Shown: one piece after another, positions 17,765-27,141 of the stretch | Position numbering within the stretch: position 1 is the first letter of the stretch | How the letters are laid out: the number at the start of each line of letters is the position of its first letter | DNA from: Defluviitalea phaphyphila | GTDB taxonomy: Bacteria; Bacillota; Clostridia; Lachnospirales; Defluviitaleaceae | Reading direction: 5' to 3' | DNA: 64,000 nt | Assembly: GCF_001466305.1 (NCBI RefSeq) | Contig: NZ_JWID01000004.1 | Location: 156,099 to 220,098 of the forward strand | Made by a program: the position numbers and the translations under genes | Notes under the pieces: generated by a model | The model's input: the letters and a program-made list of their open reading frames with translations, nothing else | Told to the model about the DNA's origin: nothing | Database searches by the model: none

Positions 17765-18154
17765 ATGTTTGAAATAGATTTAAAAAGTAGAAAACCAATC
17801 TATGAACAACTTGTAGATAAATTTAAATCTCTAATTATTAATGGCGTGTTAAAACCTAATGAAAAGATGCCCTCTGTCAGAGAATTAGCTTCTCAAATCA
17901 CAGTTAATCCTAATACAATACAAAAGGCATATAAAGAATTAGAACGTCAAGGATATATATATTCTATAAGAGGCAGAGGAAACTTTGTAAATGAAAAATT
18001 TAAAAAGGTGGATGAAAATAAAGTGAAAAAGTTAAAAGATGAAATTACTAAAAATTTACTAGAACTCATCTACATGGGAATTGAAAAAGAGGAACTTCTT
18101 AATCTTATAGAAGAAATATATCAAAATTCAAAGGGAGGGGAAAATAGTGATTAA
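17765..18154 (+). CDS. GntR-family regulator, YtrA subfamily
   Basis: The 129-residue protein starts at ATG 17765, after TTAGGAGGAGG; the longer frame overlaps the promoter. It opens with FEIDLKSRKPIYEQLVDKFK and has a winged HTH (MPSVRELASQITVNPNTIQK, then ELERQGYIYSIRGRGNFV). The short C-terminal dimer helix lacks a ligand-binding domain, as in YtrA. The stop overlaps the ABC ATPase start by 8 nt. It should repress its own operon through the inverted repeat at 17707-17745. Known relatives respond to cell-wall antibiotics; the inducer here is unknown. Confidence 0.92.
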   Translation: MFEIDLKSRKPIYEQLVDKFKSLIINGVLKPNEKMPSVRELASQITVNPNTIQKAYKELERQGYIYSIRGRGNFVNEKFKKVDENKVKKLKDEITKNLLELIYMGIEKEELLNLIEEIYQNSKGGENSD

Positions 18155-19046
18155 AGTTGAATCTCTATATAAATCTTTTGAAAAAATTAAAGTCTTAAAT
18201 AATATTAATCTTAATGTAAAAAAAGGTTCTATATATGGCTTAATTGGTCCTAATGGCGCTGGTAAAACCACGTTGATAAAACATTTAACTGGTACTTTTA
18301 AACAGGATAAAGGGAAAATAACAATTGATGGTGAACCAATATATGAAAATATAAAAACTAAGCAAAAAATAGGATATATCCCCGATGAACTTTTCTTTTT
18401 TTCACAATACAATATAAAACAAATGGCTTCATTTTATAAAAAAATTTATCCAACTTGGAATCAAAAACGTTATGAAAATCTTCAAAAATTCTTTAATATA
18501 AATGAAAAAAGAAAAATCTCTCATCTATCTAAAGGTATGCAAAGACAAGTTGCTTTTTGGCTTACTCTTTCTATTATGCCAAAGGTCATGATTTTAGATG
18601 AACCCATTGATGGATTAGACCCTTTAATCAGGAAAAAAGTTTGGAATCTTATTATTCAAGATGTGGCTGAAAGAGAAATGAGCGTACTTATTTCTTCTCA
18701 TAATTTAAAAGAAATTGAGAATGTATGCGATTATGTTGGAATACTTAATAATGGAGAAATTGTTCTTGAAAGAGACTTAGATGATTTAAAATCTGATATA
18801 TATAAAATTCAAGTGGCTTATAAAAATGATATTCCACAAAAACTTATTAATAAAGATAATATTCTTTACAAAGAAAAAAGAGGCAGTGTATGGGTTTTAA
18901 TTATGAAGGGAAATCAAAAAGATTGCTTAAACCTTATTAACTCTTATAATCCACTTTTTGTAGACGTATTACCCCTTACCCTTGAAGAAATATTTATGTA
19001 TGAGTTAGGAGGAGAAGGATATGAAATCGAAGGAATTATTCTTTAA
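18147..19046 (+). CDS. ABC transporter ATP-binding protein (YtrB-like)
   Basis: The 299-residue ATPase begins at GTG 18147 behind AGGGAGGGG. It has Walker A GPNGAGKTT near residue 34, the signature LSKGMQRQ near 130, Walker B VMILDEP near 150 and the switch His in SSHNLKE near 185. The last 90 residues are the variable C-terminal extension seen in ABC-2 exporters. It powers the large permease encoded by the next gene, which starts 26 nt inside this gene. The GntR-ATPase-permease order matches YtrA-type operons. Confidence 0.93.
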   Translation: MIKVESLYKSFEKIKVLNNINLNVKKGSIYGLIGPNGAGKTTLIKHLTGTFKQDKGKITIDGEPIYENIKTKQKIGYIPDELFFFSQYNIKQMASFYKKIYPTWNQKRYENLQKFFNINEKRKISHLSKGMQRQVAFWLTLSIMPKVMILDEPIDGLDPLIRKKVWNLIIQDVAEREMSVLISSHNLKEIENVCDYVGILNNGEIVLERDLDDLKSDIYKIQVAYKNDIPQKLINKDNILYKEKRGSVWVLIMKGNQKDCLNLINSYNPLFVDVLPLTLEEIFMYELGGEGYEIEGIIL

Positions 19047-21039
19047 CTTTAATTTAATTAAAGAAAACTTAAAACGTTTTTGGCCCATTAGTGTTATATA
19101 TTTTTTAGCACTATTTGCCGTAAAACCTCTGCACATATTAAGTATGTTTGCTAATAATGAACTAAATGAAGAAATTTATCATAATGATTACTATTTAACC
19201 CGTGCTTCTTATGAAGTCGAAAGTATATTTATATTATGTACATCTATATTATTTGCTATTGTATTATTTAATTATCTTCAATCAAAAAAGTCTACTGGTA
19301 TGATGCATGCCCTGCCTTTTACAAGAAATCAGTTATTTAATAGCCATATATTATCAGGAATGATTTTACTTATAGTTCCCCTTATTTTAAATACAATTAT
19401 ATTATACCTAATATGTACTAACTTAGAACAAGATATTCTTCCAACCTGGTTTATTAATTTCTTTTCTATAAAAAGAATTTGGACTGATTTTATATTTAGT
19501 ATACTTTCATCTTCTATAATCTTTTTAATTGCTACTTTCGCTGGAATGATCACTGGAACATTATTTATACATATCTTATGTGCAGTAGTTTTTCCATTTT
19601 TACCTATTACTTTGATAGGATTCTCTACGGTTTTATTAGAAAAATTTTTATTCGGATTTAATTCAAGTATTTATTTAGGAAATACTTACTTAGAACAAAA
19701 TATTATTCCTTTGGTATACACTATTAATTCTTCTCCCCTAAATTGGAAAAGAATTATATTTTTCCTAGGTGTATGTATTGCATTATATATTTTAAGTTAT
19801 ATCTCATACAAAAAAAGAAACTTAGAAAATGCTTCTAATCCCATTGTTTTTAATAGCTTAAAAACTGTATTTAAATACGGAGTAACTTTTTGCAGCATGA
19901 GTATGGTAGGAATTTATCTTTCAGAACTTTTTTATAAAAGCCCATATCAAAATCTTTGGCTATATCTAGGAATGTTTTTAGGCTCATTAATTGGATATGT
20001 TATTTCAGAAATGCTTATAGAAAAAACTATATGGGTATTCCATAAATTAAAAGGATACTCCATATATGTAGGAATTATACTTATTATAGGTGTTATTTTA
20101 AAAACAGACTTATTAGGATATGAAACAAGAATCCCTGATATTAATGAAATAAAAGGAGTGGTATATGATATATCTTATAATGATAAAGATTTAATTATCC
20201 CAATTGATGATAAGGATATTATAAAAAAAATCCAAAACATTCATAAACGAATTATCCTTGATAAAAACAATATAATAAATAATCAAAATGATGTAAAAAC
20301 TCATTTACCAATAACATATATACTAAATAATAATAAAACTATAAAAAGAAATTACATTATTCCTTATGATTATATTGCTAATGATATAAATCATCAACAA
20401 ATTATAGTTTCTTCCCAATATAAAAAAATGTATAATTATAATTTATTTCGTACTAATTATAACGATATACAAAAAATTGAGCTAGTATCTAATATAGTAA
20501 ATAGAAATCTTATCATTACAAATCCTGAAGAAATTAAAGAATACTTAGAAATTTTAAAACAAGAAATTCTTGATGCATCTTATGAAGAATTAACAAGTGA
20601 AACTGATAATTGGGGTTATATAAATATTTATTTAAAGGACGCAAATTCAACATCAACTCTTAACATTGATTATGAAAATAAATTAATACGTAAGAGTTTT
20701 GAAAAATATTATACAAATCTAGAAAATTGGCTTATAAAAAAGAACTATATTCAAAATGCTAGAATCTTGCCTCAAGATGTAGATAAAATTATTATAAAAG
20801 AATTAAAAGACCCTATAAATAACGTATATGATTTATTAGGGAATATAGATGAATCCTTACTTTATGTAAATACTTGGGAAATAACCGACAAAAATAAAAT
20901 AGAAGAAATTCTTCGTTCTTATCTTAACTCTAGAAGGGATAACAAATATAAATATTTAGTAGAAATACATGTTAATAAATTTTTCACAATAGAATATGGA
21001 TACTATACTGAAGATTCTCTTCCTGATTTTATTAAGTAA
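19021..21039 (+). CDS. ABC-2 type permease with large C-terminal soluble domain
   Basis: The 672-residue protein has about eight to nine membrane helices in residues 20-365. They include a segment with the conserved ABC-2 feature LPFTRNQLFNSHI near residue 98. About 300 hydrophilic residues rich in Asn, Asp, Ile and Lys follow. The size is roughly twice that of YtrC or YtrD, and the tail is the notable part. It may lie outside the cell and sense or bind the transported compound, but that is inferred. The start lies 26 nt inside the ATPase gene, so translation is coupled. A strong terminator follows. Confidence 0.85.
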   Translation: MKSKELFFNFNLIKENLKRFWPISVIYFLALFAVKPLHILSMFANNELNEEIYHNDYYLTRASYEVESIFILCTSILFAIVLFNYLQSKKSTGMMHALPFTRNQLFNSHILSGMILLIVPLILNTIILYLICTNLEQDILPTWFINFFSIKRIWTDFIFSILSSSIIFLIATFAGMITGTLFIHILCAVVFPFLPITLIGFSTVLLEKFLFGFNSSIYLGNTYLEQNIIPLVYTINSSPLNWKRIIFFLGVCIALYILSYISYKKRNLENASNPIVFNSLKTVFKYGVTFCSMSMVGIYLSELFYKSPYQNLWLYLGMFLGSLIGYVISEMLIEKTIWVFHKLKGYSIYVGIILIIGVILKTDLLGYETRIPDINEIKGVVYDISYNDKDLIIPIDDKDIIKKIQNIHKRIILDKNNIINNQNDVKTHLPITYILNNNKTIKRNYIIPYDYIANDINHQQIIVSSQYKKMYNYNLFRTNYNDIQKIELVSNIVNRNLIITNPEEIKEYLEILKQEILDASYEELTSETDNWGYINIYLKDANSTSTLNIDYENKLIRKSFEKYYTNLENWLIKKNYIQNARILPQDVDKIIIKELKDPINNVYDLLGNIDESLLYVNTWEITDKNKIEEILRSYLNSRRDNKYKYLVEIHVNKFFTIEYGYYTEDSLPDFIK

Positions 21040-21070
21040 GATAACTATCATTCCATATATTTATTAAAAT

Positions 21071-21125
21071 AAAAAGAAACATTCCTATGACTAAATGTTT
21101 TTAGTATAGAGAATGTTTCTTTTTT
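21071..21125 (+). terminator. Terminator of the GntR/ABC operon
   Basis: Outer arms AAAAAGAAACATTC (21071-21084) and GAATGTTTCTTTTT (21111-21124) enclose a smaller inner stem and end in a U-run. Confidence 0.85.
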
Positions 21126-21195
21126 ATTAAGATCTTAATTTTTTTATCACTATATTTATATCCATATTATACATATATTATATATTGTTATGTAA

Positions 21196-21891
21196 TTAGT
21201 TTTGATCCAATGTAAAATCTATTAAACCAATTCCTAATATCTCAAGTTTTGCATAATAATATTCTCTGAAATCTGAAGTCATAGTTACATCAAAAGATAC
21301 CTCAGTAGAGCCGCTAAATACTGTTCTCAGTTGTGACTCTGTTGAAATTTCTCCTACTTTTGGCAATGATAACTTTAGTCCACCTGTATTCAATATTTCA
21401 AGAGCTTCATTCAAAGTTAACTTAGCTGAATATGATATGTCTTCTTCATTTCCTTGCACTCTTATAATTTCATCAAACCATCTATTTCCATCATGACTCT
21501 CCCATTCAGGAACTCCAGATATGATAGAGCAATTACCTTCAGATAAATATATTCCTGAGTTATCTCTATCAAAATATACTGACTTATGACCACCTATATC
21601 AGAATAAAAATGTCCGTTAAGTACTTTTAAAGTTAAATATGATTTAGTTTTCGCTCCTGCTGTATATAGATATGATGTATCAGATACAGTCTTATAAGCA
21701 TCTACATAACCTGTTCCTCCTAATGGAACGATACCTCCTATTGATTGAGTAATTATATTTTTCTCATAAGCTCCTCTAGGAACAATAGTTTCTATTTCAT
21801 TAGTTTTTGTTGGAGCTGCACTTACAAATGTACTTGAAGTCATTAACAGTGTCATTATTACTCCTGTAGCAATTTTATTAATTTTTTTCAT
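21196..21891 (-). CDS. Secreted protein of unknown function
   Basis: The 231-residue protein starts at ATG 21891 behind GGAAGGAG. A classic signal peptide (KKINKIATGVIMTLLMTSS, then FVSA-AP) predicts cleavage near residue 25. The mature part is Ser/Thr/Gly-rich and predicted mostly beta. It has no transmembrane segment, lipobox, LPXTG or cell-wall repeat. A patch YTAGAKTKSYLTLKVLNGHF and the sequence WESHDGNRWFDEIIRVQG may help family searches. I do not recognise the family. It is monocistronic and divergent from the TPR gene. It is likely released to the medium or loosely wall-bound. Confidence 0.75.
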   Translation of the reverse strand: MKKINKIATGVIMTLLMTSSTFVSAAPTKTNEIETIVPRGAYEKNIITQSIGGIVPLGGTGYVDAYKTVSDTSYLYTAGAKTKSYLTLKVLNGHFYSDIGGHKSVYFDRDNSGIYLSEGNCSIISGVPEWESHDGNRWFDEIIRVQGNEEDISYSAKLTLNEALEILNTGGLKLSLPKVGEISTESQLRTVFSGSTEVSFDVTMTSDFREYYYAKLEILGIGLIDFTLDQN

Positions 21892-22039
21892 TATAATCTC
21901 CTTCCATGTAATTAATATTATTAATTTCAATTTCTTTACTTGATATATAATTACAATTAATGTATAATATGGATACTAAGATATAATAACATAAATTATA
22001 TCTTATTTCAAATTATTTTTAAAAAAGGAGGTGATTGCC

Positions 22040-22810
22040 ATTAAGTCAAAATTTTTTGTAACTATTGCTGTAATTATTATATTTATAGTTGCTATATTTA
22101 AATATAATCAATTCTTAATAAATAAAGGCAACTTAATGTATTCGGAATCAAATTTTAAAAAGGCAGAACAATATTATGATAAAGTATTTATTAACAATCT
22201 ATTTTCAGAAGAATCTTTATTCAATCTTGCAAATACAAAACTTGAGTTAAACAAACTAAGTGAGGGAATTGATATACTTAACATACTGGAAGATAAAGCA
22301 AAAAAAGCACAAGATACAGATAAATTAAGCTTAATCTGCTATAACAAAGGATATTTTTATTATGAATCAAAGGACTATAATAGTGCTATTGATTATTTTA
22401 ATAAATATATTTCTATGGATACACAAGATAAATTTGCTTATCCTCTAGCCCTTAAATATATAGCTGATTCTTATTTTTATCTTGAAAAATATGAAGATTC
22501 TATCAGTGTATTAAATAAAGCAATAAATTTTTCAGTAAATAATAATAACTCCTTAGTTTTGACATCTTTATATGATAGATTAATTGATTGTTATATTTCT
22601 CAAGATGAGTACGATAAATCATTGGAAATAAATGAAAAATTGCTTAAATTAGAACCAGATAATCCACAACATTATTTAACTAATTTTTATATATATAGAC
22701 ATTCTAAGGGAAGTGATTATGCTAATGAATATTTAAAAACATTAATAAAAAAATTCCCTGATAACGAAAAAATTAAAACATTCTTTAATATTTTTATCCA
22801 ATCTTCTTAA
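22040..22810 (+). CDS. Membrane-anchored TPR-repeat protein, probable ATT start
   Basis: The product has about 256 residues with one N-terminal membrane helix (TIAVIIIFIVAIFKY, about residues 8-25). It then has at least four TPR-like helical pairs, for example ALKYIADSYFYLEKYEDSIS and LYDRLIDCYISQDEYDKS. TPRs mediate protein-protein contacts; no partner is evident. A perfect anti-16S sequence AAGGAGGTGAT occupies 22025-22035. No ATG, GTG or TTG follows at proper spacing; ATT at 22040 does. GTG at 22031 lies inside the ribosome site. ATG 22136 would delete the membrane anchor. The gene is divergent from the secreted-protein gene. Confidence 0.75.
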   Translation: MKSKFFVTIAVIIIFIVAIFKYNQFLINKGNLMYSESNFKKAEQYYDKVFINNLFSEESLFNLANTKLELNKLSEGIDILNILEDKAKKAQDTDKLSLICYNKGYFYYESKDYNSAIDYFNKYISMDTQDKFAYPLALKYIADSYFYLEKYEDSISVLNKAINFSVNNNNSLVLTSLYDRLIDCYISQDEYDKSLEINEKLLKLEPDNPQHYLTNFYIYRHSKGSDYANEYLKTLIKKFPDNEKIKTFFNIFIQSS

Positions 22811-22832
22811 TACTAATCTTTGTAAATAAAAG

Positions 22833-22857
22833 AGCAGGGAATTTTCCCTGCTTTTTT
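22833..22857. terminator. Terminator between TPR gene and coiled-coil gene
   Basis: The stem AGCAGGGA/TCCCTGCT (22833-22840 and 22845-22852) with a 4-nt loop is followed by a U-run on the plus strand and an A-rich flank for the opposite direction. Confidence 0.85.
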
Positions 22858-23794
22858 ATAAAGAAATAATCAATTCTTTTTTCTTCTCCTCTATTTCTTC
22901 TATTTTATTATTAATTTGTGATTTATTATTTTCTATATTGTAGATTATATGCTCAATTTTTCTCTCTAAAGCTCTAATTTCTTCTATATTACTTTTAATT
23001 CTATTCATAACGTTTAAATCAGTAAAAATATTGTCAAACCAAAAATCAAAAACTCTTGTTGTTCCATCAATTTCTGAAATTTGTGGAACATCTATTATGT
23101 TTATATCAGAAAGGTCCTTCCTTAAATCATTTATTTGATAACGTAATCTGTTAAAATCAGCTTCCGCTTGGTCTATATGGTCATATTTTGCCATATGAGT
23201 AAAAATACCACCTTTTACCCATACATCATAAGTTGCCCAGCCTTCTGCACTTTCTAAATGGCTTAGGACACTTCTTGCTGTATAGATAACTTTTTTTGCA
23301 GCACTAATAGCTTCATCCATTTCTACTAATTGTCTAGTAAGTTCTTTTCTCTCTTCTTCTAATTGCCTATATATTTTTGATACTTTATCATCAAATTTAT
23401 ATAAAATTATTTCTTCTCTTCTTTTTACTTCTGCTTCGTAAATTTCCTTATCTTTTTTTAGGCTAGAAATTCTGCTAATTAATTCATTCTGTTGAGCTTG
23501 TAATTCTTCTAGTCTATGACACGCCTTATCATATTCCATTTTAGCTGCTATCATTTCTTTTGATTCTTTATCTAATTTGTCTTCATATTTCCCAATAAAT
23601 TTTAATAATGTTGTTGATAAAGAATCTTTTTCAAGACGTTCTACATCTAAGGATTCTGATTCATATTTTTTTAATAAAGAATTAACTTCTTTTTGTGCTT
23701 CATTAATCGTATACTGTAACTTCTCCCTTCTCCTTTCTAAAACAGGAAGAGCCTCTAAACTTCTTTTGATTTCTCTTAATTTTTTATTTTCCAT
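22856..23794 (-). CDS. Cytosolic coiled-coil protein of unknown function
   Basis: The 312-residue protein is almost entirely predicted coiled coil (heptad-rich Glu/Lys/Leu/Ile, residues 1-180 and 225-312). It is broken near residues 185-215 by a more conserved segment, SHLESAEGWATYDVW followed by GGIFTHMAKYDHIDQA. It has no signal peptide or membrane helix. I recognise that central segment from uncharacterised Firmicute proteins but know no function. It begins 19 nt after the stop of the EamA transporter gene and probably shares its transcript. A scaffold or structural role is only a guess. Confidence 0.75.
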   Translation of the reverse strand: MENKKLREIKRSLEALPVLERRREKLQYTINEAQKEVNSLLKKYESESLDVERLEKDSLSTTLLKFIGKYEDKLDKESKEMIAAKMEYDKACHRLEELQAQQNELISRISSLKKDKEIYEAEVKRREEIILYKFDDKVSKIYRQLEEERKELTRQLVEMDEAISAAKKVIYTARSVLSHLESAEGWATYDVWVKGGIFTHMAKYDHIDQAEADFNRLRYQINDLRKDLSDINIIDVPQISEIDGTTRVFDFWFDNIFTDLNVMNRIKSNIEEIRALERKIEHIIYNIENNKSQINNKIEEIEEKKKELIISL

Positions 23795-23812
23795 TATATC
23801 TCTCCTTTTTAG

Positions 23813-24673
23813 TTAAGCAGTCTTTACTCTACCAAAACGATAAATAATATATCCTCCTAAAATAATAAGAATGTACCCCATAAAGCTTAAAATATCTGGA
23901 ATTTCTGAGAATAAGAATAAGCCTAAAATGCTAGAAAATATTACATTTGAATAATTATAAATAGAGACTTCTCCTGCTGGAGCGAATTTATATGCATAGG
24001 TAAGTAAAAATTGACCAATAGCAGCAGTTATACCTGTTCCTATAAGCAAAATTAATTGAATTTCATTAGGACTTGTAAAATTAAAAAGAATGTATGGAAT
24101 AGTTATAATAGTAGAAATAAAAGAAAAATAAAAAACTATAATATGTGCATTTTCTCTATTACCTAAATAACTAACAAATACATATGCTGCTCCTGCAAAT
24201 ACACCTGACATCAAACCTATAAACGCTGGTATTGATTCTTGAAACTGAAAACTAGGTTTAATAATAAAAATTACACCTAAAATAGCAATAATTAAAGAAA
24301 CTATTTGATATTTTTTGATTTTTTCCTTTAAAAATATGGCTGCAAATATAATTACAAAAAAGGGACTCATTTTATTTAACATACCAGAATCTGCTAGTAA
24401 TAATTTATCAATACTATAAAAATAAGCTAATAATCCCATAGAACCACAAATACCTCTTCCTATTAAAAATTTTCTATTTTCTTTTTTTCCCCAAGGATTT
24501 TGTTTCCTTCTTACTATTACAAAAATAGCAATTAATAAACTAACTAAATTCCTAAAAAATGCCTTTTCTATACTAGGTATATCTCCTGCTAATTTTACTA
24601 AAGCCCCCATAACTGCAAAACTAAAAGAAGAAAGAAGCATTAAAATAATAGCTTTTAATTTATTATTGTTCAA
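23813..24673 (-). CDS. DMT-superfamily (EamA) transporter
   Basis: The 286-residue protein has ten hydrophobic segments in two EamA repeats. The first contains LVSLLIAIFVI and KMSPFFVIIFAAIFLKEKI; the second ends with YNYSNVIFSSILGLFLFSEI and SFMGYILIILGGYIIYR. Family members export amino acids or other metabolites; the substrate is unknown. TTG at 24673 is used as start, with AGGAG 9 nt upstream. The downstream coiled-coil gene follows closely. Confidence 0.87.
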   Translation of the reverse strand: MNNNKLKAIILMLLSSFSFAVMGALVKLAGDIPSIEKAFFRNLVSLLIAIFVIVRRKQNPWGKKENRKFLIGRGICGSMGLLAYFYSIDKLLLADSGMLNKMSPFFVIIFAAIFLKEKIKKYQIVSLIIAILGVIFIIKPSFQFQESIPAFIGLMSGVFAGAAYVFVSYLGNRENAHIIVFYFSFISTIITIPYILFNFTSPNEIQLILLIGTGITAAIGQFLLTYAYKFAPAGEVSIYNYSNVIFSSILGLFLFSEIPDILSFMGYILIILGGYIIYRFGRVKTA

Positions 24674-24812
24674 TCTAAGTCACTCCTAAGTCTTTTGTAT
24701 TTTTTATGATACTAATTAATTGCATAAGATATTTATATATTGTACCATAAAATTTTTGAATCTGATATACTTTCTCAATTAAAAATTATTTTACAAAATA
24801 AATGGTAAAATA

Positions 24813-24844
24813 AAATAAGTAGCTATAATTATTGCTACTTATTT
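24813..24844 (-). terminator. Terminator of the panBCD operon
   Basis: The stem AAATAAGTAGC/GCTACTTATTT (24813-24823 and 24834-24844) begins at the panD stop codon and continues into a U-rich tract on the minus strand. Confidence 0.75.
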
Positions 24845-25218
24845 TATTTATTTGCTTCTTTATTATCTAAATTTATAATTTTATTTTTTTCATTAACAAA
24901 TACTATTTTAGGCTTATGATTTTTTATATCTTCTTCTTTAATAATACAATAAGCTATTATAATTATTTCATCTCCTACTTGTACTTTTCTTGCTGCCGCA
25001 CCATTTAAACAAATAATTCCACTATCTTTTTCCCCTTTTATCACATAGGTTTCTAATCTTTCTCCATTATTATTATTTACTATTTGCACCTTTTCTCCTT
25101 CAAAAATTCCAGCAGCTTTCATTAAAGTTTCATCAATAGTAATACTCCCCATATAATTTAAATTAGCTTCTGTTACTACTGCTCTATGTATTTTTGATTT
25201 CATGAAATGTAAAAACAT
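24844..25218 (-). CDS. panD: Aspartate 1-decarboxylase
   Basis: The 124-residue pyruvoyl enzyme converts L-aspartate to beta-alanine for pantothenate. The self-cleavage site is Gly24-Ser25 in NYMGSITID, the same numbering as E. coli PanD, which supports ATG 25218. GGAGGG lies 7 nt before that ATG and overlaps the panC stop. [20 protein letters not shown] is the conserved C-terminal core. It is last in the panB-panC-panD operon. No PanM/PanZ maturation factor is visible. Confidence 0.97.
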   Translation of the reverse strand: MFLHFMKSKIHRAVVTEANLNYMGSITIDETLMKAAGIFEGEKVQIVNNNNGERLETYVIKGEKDSGIICLNGAAARKVQVGDEIIIIAYCIIKEEDIKNHKPKIVFVNEKNKIINLDNKEANK

Positions 25219-25222
25219 AAAA

Positions 25223-26068
25223 CTACCCTCCTATAATACAATTATCAATTAGTCTTGTTTTTCCTATTTTTACAGCTAAAGCTATTATTAATTTTTCATC
25301 TAAAGATTTTGGAATCTCTAAGGTATCTGCATTTAAAATTTCTATATAATCTATCTTTGCCTTTGGTTCACTTGAAATATATTTTTCTAATCTTTCTTTT
25401 ATTTCAGAAATAGAATAAGCTTTTAATCCTATAAGCTGTTTTCCTTTTTGAAGTGCTTTATATAAAATAGTGGCAGCTTCTCTTTCTTCTTTATTCAAAT
25501 ATTTGTTTCTTGAACTTTTTGCTAATCCATCTTTTTCTCTTATAATAGGACATCCTACAATATTAACATCCATATTTAAATCTTTTACCATTTGCTTTAT
25601 TACAATTAATTGCTGATAATCTTTTTCTCCAAAAAATGCAAAATCAGGCTTTATAATATTAAAAAATTTAGTAACTACAGTGGCAACTCCTCTAAAATGT
25701 CCTGGCCTTTTTTCTCCACATAGTATATCTGTAATTTCCTCTACATTTACAAAGGTATTATATCCTTTAGGGTACATCTCCTTTACAGAAGGAGCAAAAA
25801 CAAAATCAACTCCATCTTTTTCACAAATATTTAAGTCCCTATCTAAATCTCTAGGATAATCTTCATAATCTTCTCCTGGTCCAAACTGAGTTGGATTCAC
25901 AAAAATACTCACTACAACACAATCACAAGTTCCCTTTGCCTTTTTTATTAATGATTCATGCCCTTGATGTAAAAATCCCATAGTTGGTACAAATCCTATA
26001 CTTTTCCCTTGTTCTTTTACTTTTTTGATTTCTTTTTTCATTTCTAATATAGTATCTATCCTTTTCAT
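25223..26068 (-). CDS. panC: Pantothenate synthetase
   Basis: The 281-residue enzyme joins pantoate and beta-alanine with ATP to give pantothenate. The nucleotidyltransferase motifs are [14 protein letters not shown] at residues 28-41 and [16 protein letters not shown] near 145. [19 protein letters not shown] marks pantoate binding and [10 protein letters not shown] the KMSKS-like loop. It is between panB (21-nt gap) and panD (4-nt gap). Length and motifs are normal. Confidence 0.97.
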   Translation of the reverse strand: MKRIDTILEMKKEIKKVKEQGKSIGFVPTMGFLHQGHESLIKKAKGTCDCVVVSIFVNPTQFGPGEDYEDYPRDLDRDLNICEKDGVDFVFAPSVKEMYPKGYNTFVNVEEITDILCGEKRPGHFRGVATVVTKFFNIIKPDFAFFGEKDYQQLIVIKQMVKDLNMDVNIVGCPIIREKDGLAKSSRNKYLNKEEREAATILYKALQKGKQLIGLKAYSISEIKERLEKYISSEPKAKIDYIEILNADTLEIPKSLDEKLIIALAVKIGKTRLIDNCIIGG

Positions 26069-26089
26069 ACCTATCTTCTCCTTTTAAGT

Positions 26090-26923
26090 TTAATTTTTAA
26101 TTATTTTTTCCAATATATTTTTATCCATATTATAGCTGTGCTTTTCTTCTGGAAATATTCCCTGTCTTACTTCTTCTATGTATTTTTTTACTCCTTCTTT
26201 TATTTTTTCTCCCATATTTAAATATTGCTTTACAAATTTAGGTCGAATATCTTCATACATACCAAACAAATCGAAACAAACTAAAACTTGTCCATCTACG
26301 CCCTTTCCTGCTCCAATTCCTATAATAGGTATATCAAGTTTTTTTGCTATATGTTCTGCAATAGGATATGGTACGCACTCTAAAACAATTGAAAATACTC
26401 CTGCCTCCTGTAAAATATAAGCATCTTCTATTAATTTTTTAGCTTCATCTAAGTTTTTACCTTGTATCTTATATCCTCCTAACTTATGAATCGACTGAGG
26501 AGTTAACCCTAAATGCCCCATAACAGGAATTCCTGCATTAATAATTCCTTTAATTTGTGGAACAACTTCTTTTCCTCCTTCTATTTTTATAGCTTCTGCT
26601 CCTCCTTCTTTAACAAGTCTTCCTGCATTTTTTATGCTTTCTTCTACACTGATGTGATAAGACATAAAAGGCATATCAGTTACTACTAATGCATTTTTTA
26701 CTCCTCTTTTTACAGCTTTTGTATGATAAATCATATCTTCTACTGTAACAGATAAAGTATTCTCATAGCCAAGCATTACCATGCCAAGGGAATCTCCAAC
26801 TAATATGGCATCTATTCCAGCTTCATCTATTAATTTTGCTGTTGTATAATCATAAGCTGTTAGCATTGTAAGTTTTTTATTTTCCTTTTTTGATTTTAAA
26901 AAAGTTTTAGATGTTACTTTCAC
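26090..26923 (-). CDS. panB: 3-methyl-2-oxobutanoate hydroxymethyltransferase
   Basis: The enzyme (277 residues) adds a hydroxymethyl group from methylene-THF to 2-ketoisovalerate, the first committed step to pantoate. Motifs include [32 protein letters not shown] (metal-binding Asp), [12 protein letters not shown] and [15 protein letters not shown], and [21 protein letters not shown] at 26923 is preferred because GGAGGG lies 7 nt upstream; an ATG five codons earlier overlaps that ribosome site. First gene of panBCD. No ketopantoate reductase (panE) is in the window. Confidence 0.96.
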   Translation of the reverse strand: MKVTSKTFLKSKKENKKLTMLTAYDYTTAKLIDEAGIDAILVGDSLGMVMLGYENTLSVTVEDMIYHTKAVKRGVKNALVVTDMPFMSYHISVEESIKNAGRLVKEGGAEAIKIEGGKEVVPQIKGIINAGIPVMGHLGLTPQSIHKLGGYKIQGKNLDEAKKLIEDAYILQEAGVFSIVLECVPYPIAEHIAKKLDIPIIGIGAGKGVDGQVLVCFDLFGMYEDIRPKFVKQYLNMGEKIKEGVKKYIEEVRQGIFPEEKHSYNMDKNILEKIIKN

Positions 26924-27102
26924 AACATTTCCCTCCATGTATATAAAATTAATATTTTATTTTTTCTTTTGTAATGTTAATATATTACTTTATTTTTATT
27001 TTAAAATCAAATTTATTAATTAATTTAAATAATTCAATATATTATCTAAAAAAATAATTTTTTCTTTTTGTAAAATTCTATATATAAGAATATAAGTTAT
27101 AA

Positions 27103-27130
27103 AAAAAGGAGTATTTAAAAACTCCTTTTT
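27103..27130 (-). terminator. Terminator of the thiamine operon
   Basis: A 10-bp stem AAAAAGGAGT/ACTCCTTTTT with an 8-nt loop lies just after the thiC stop. The minus-strand RNA ends in seven U. Confidence 0.85.
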
Positions 27131-27141
27131 CTAAACTTATT

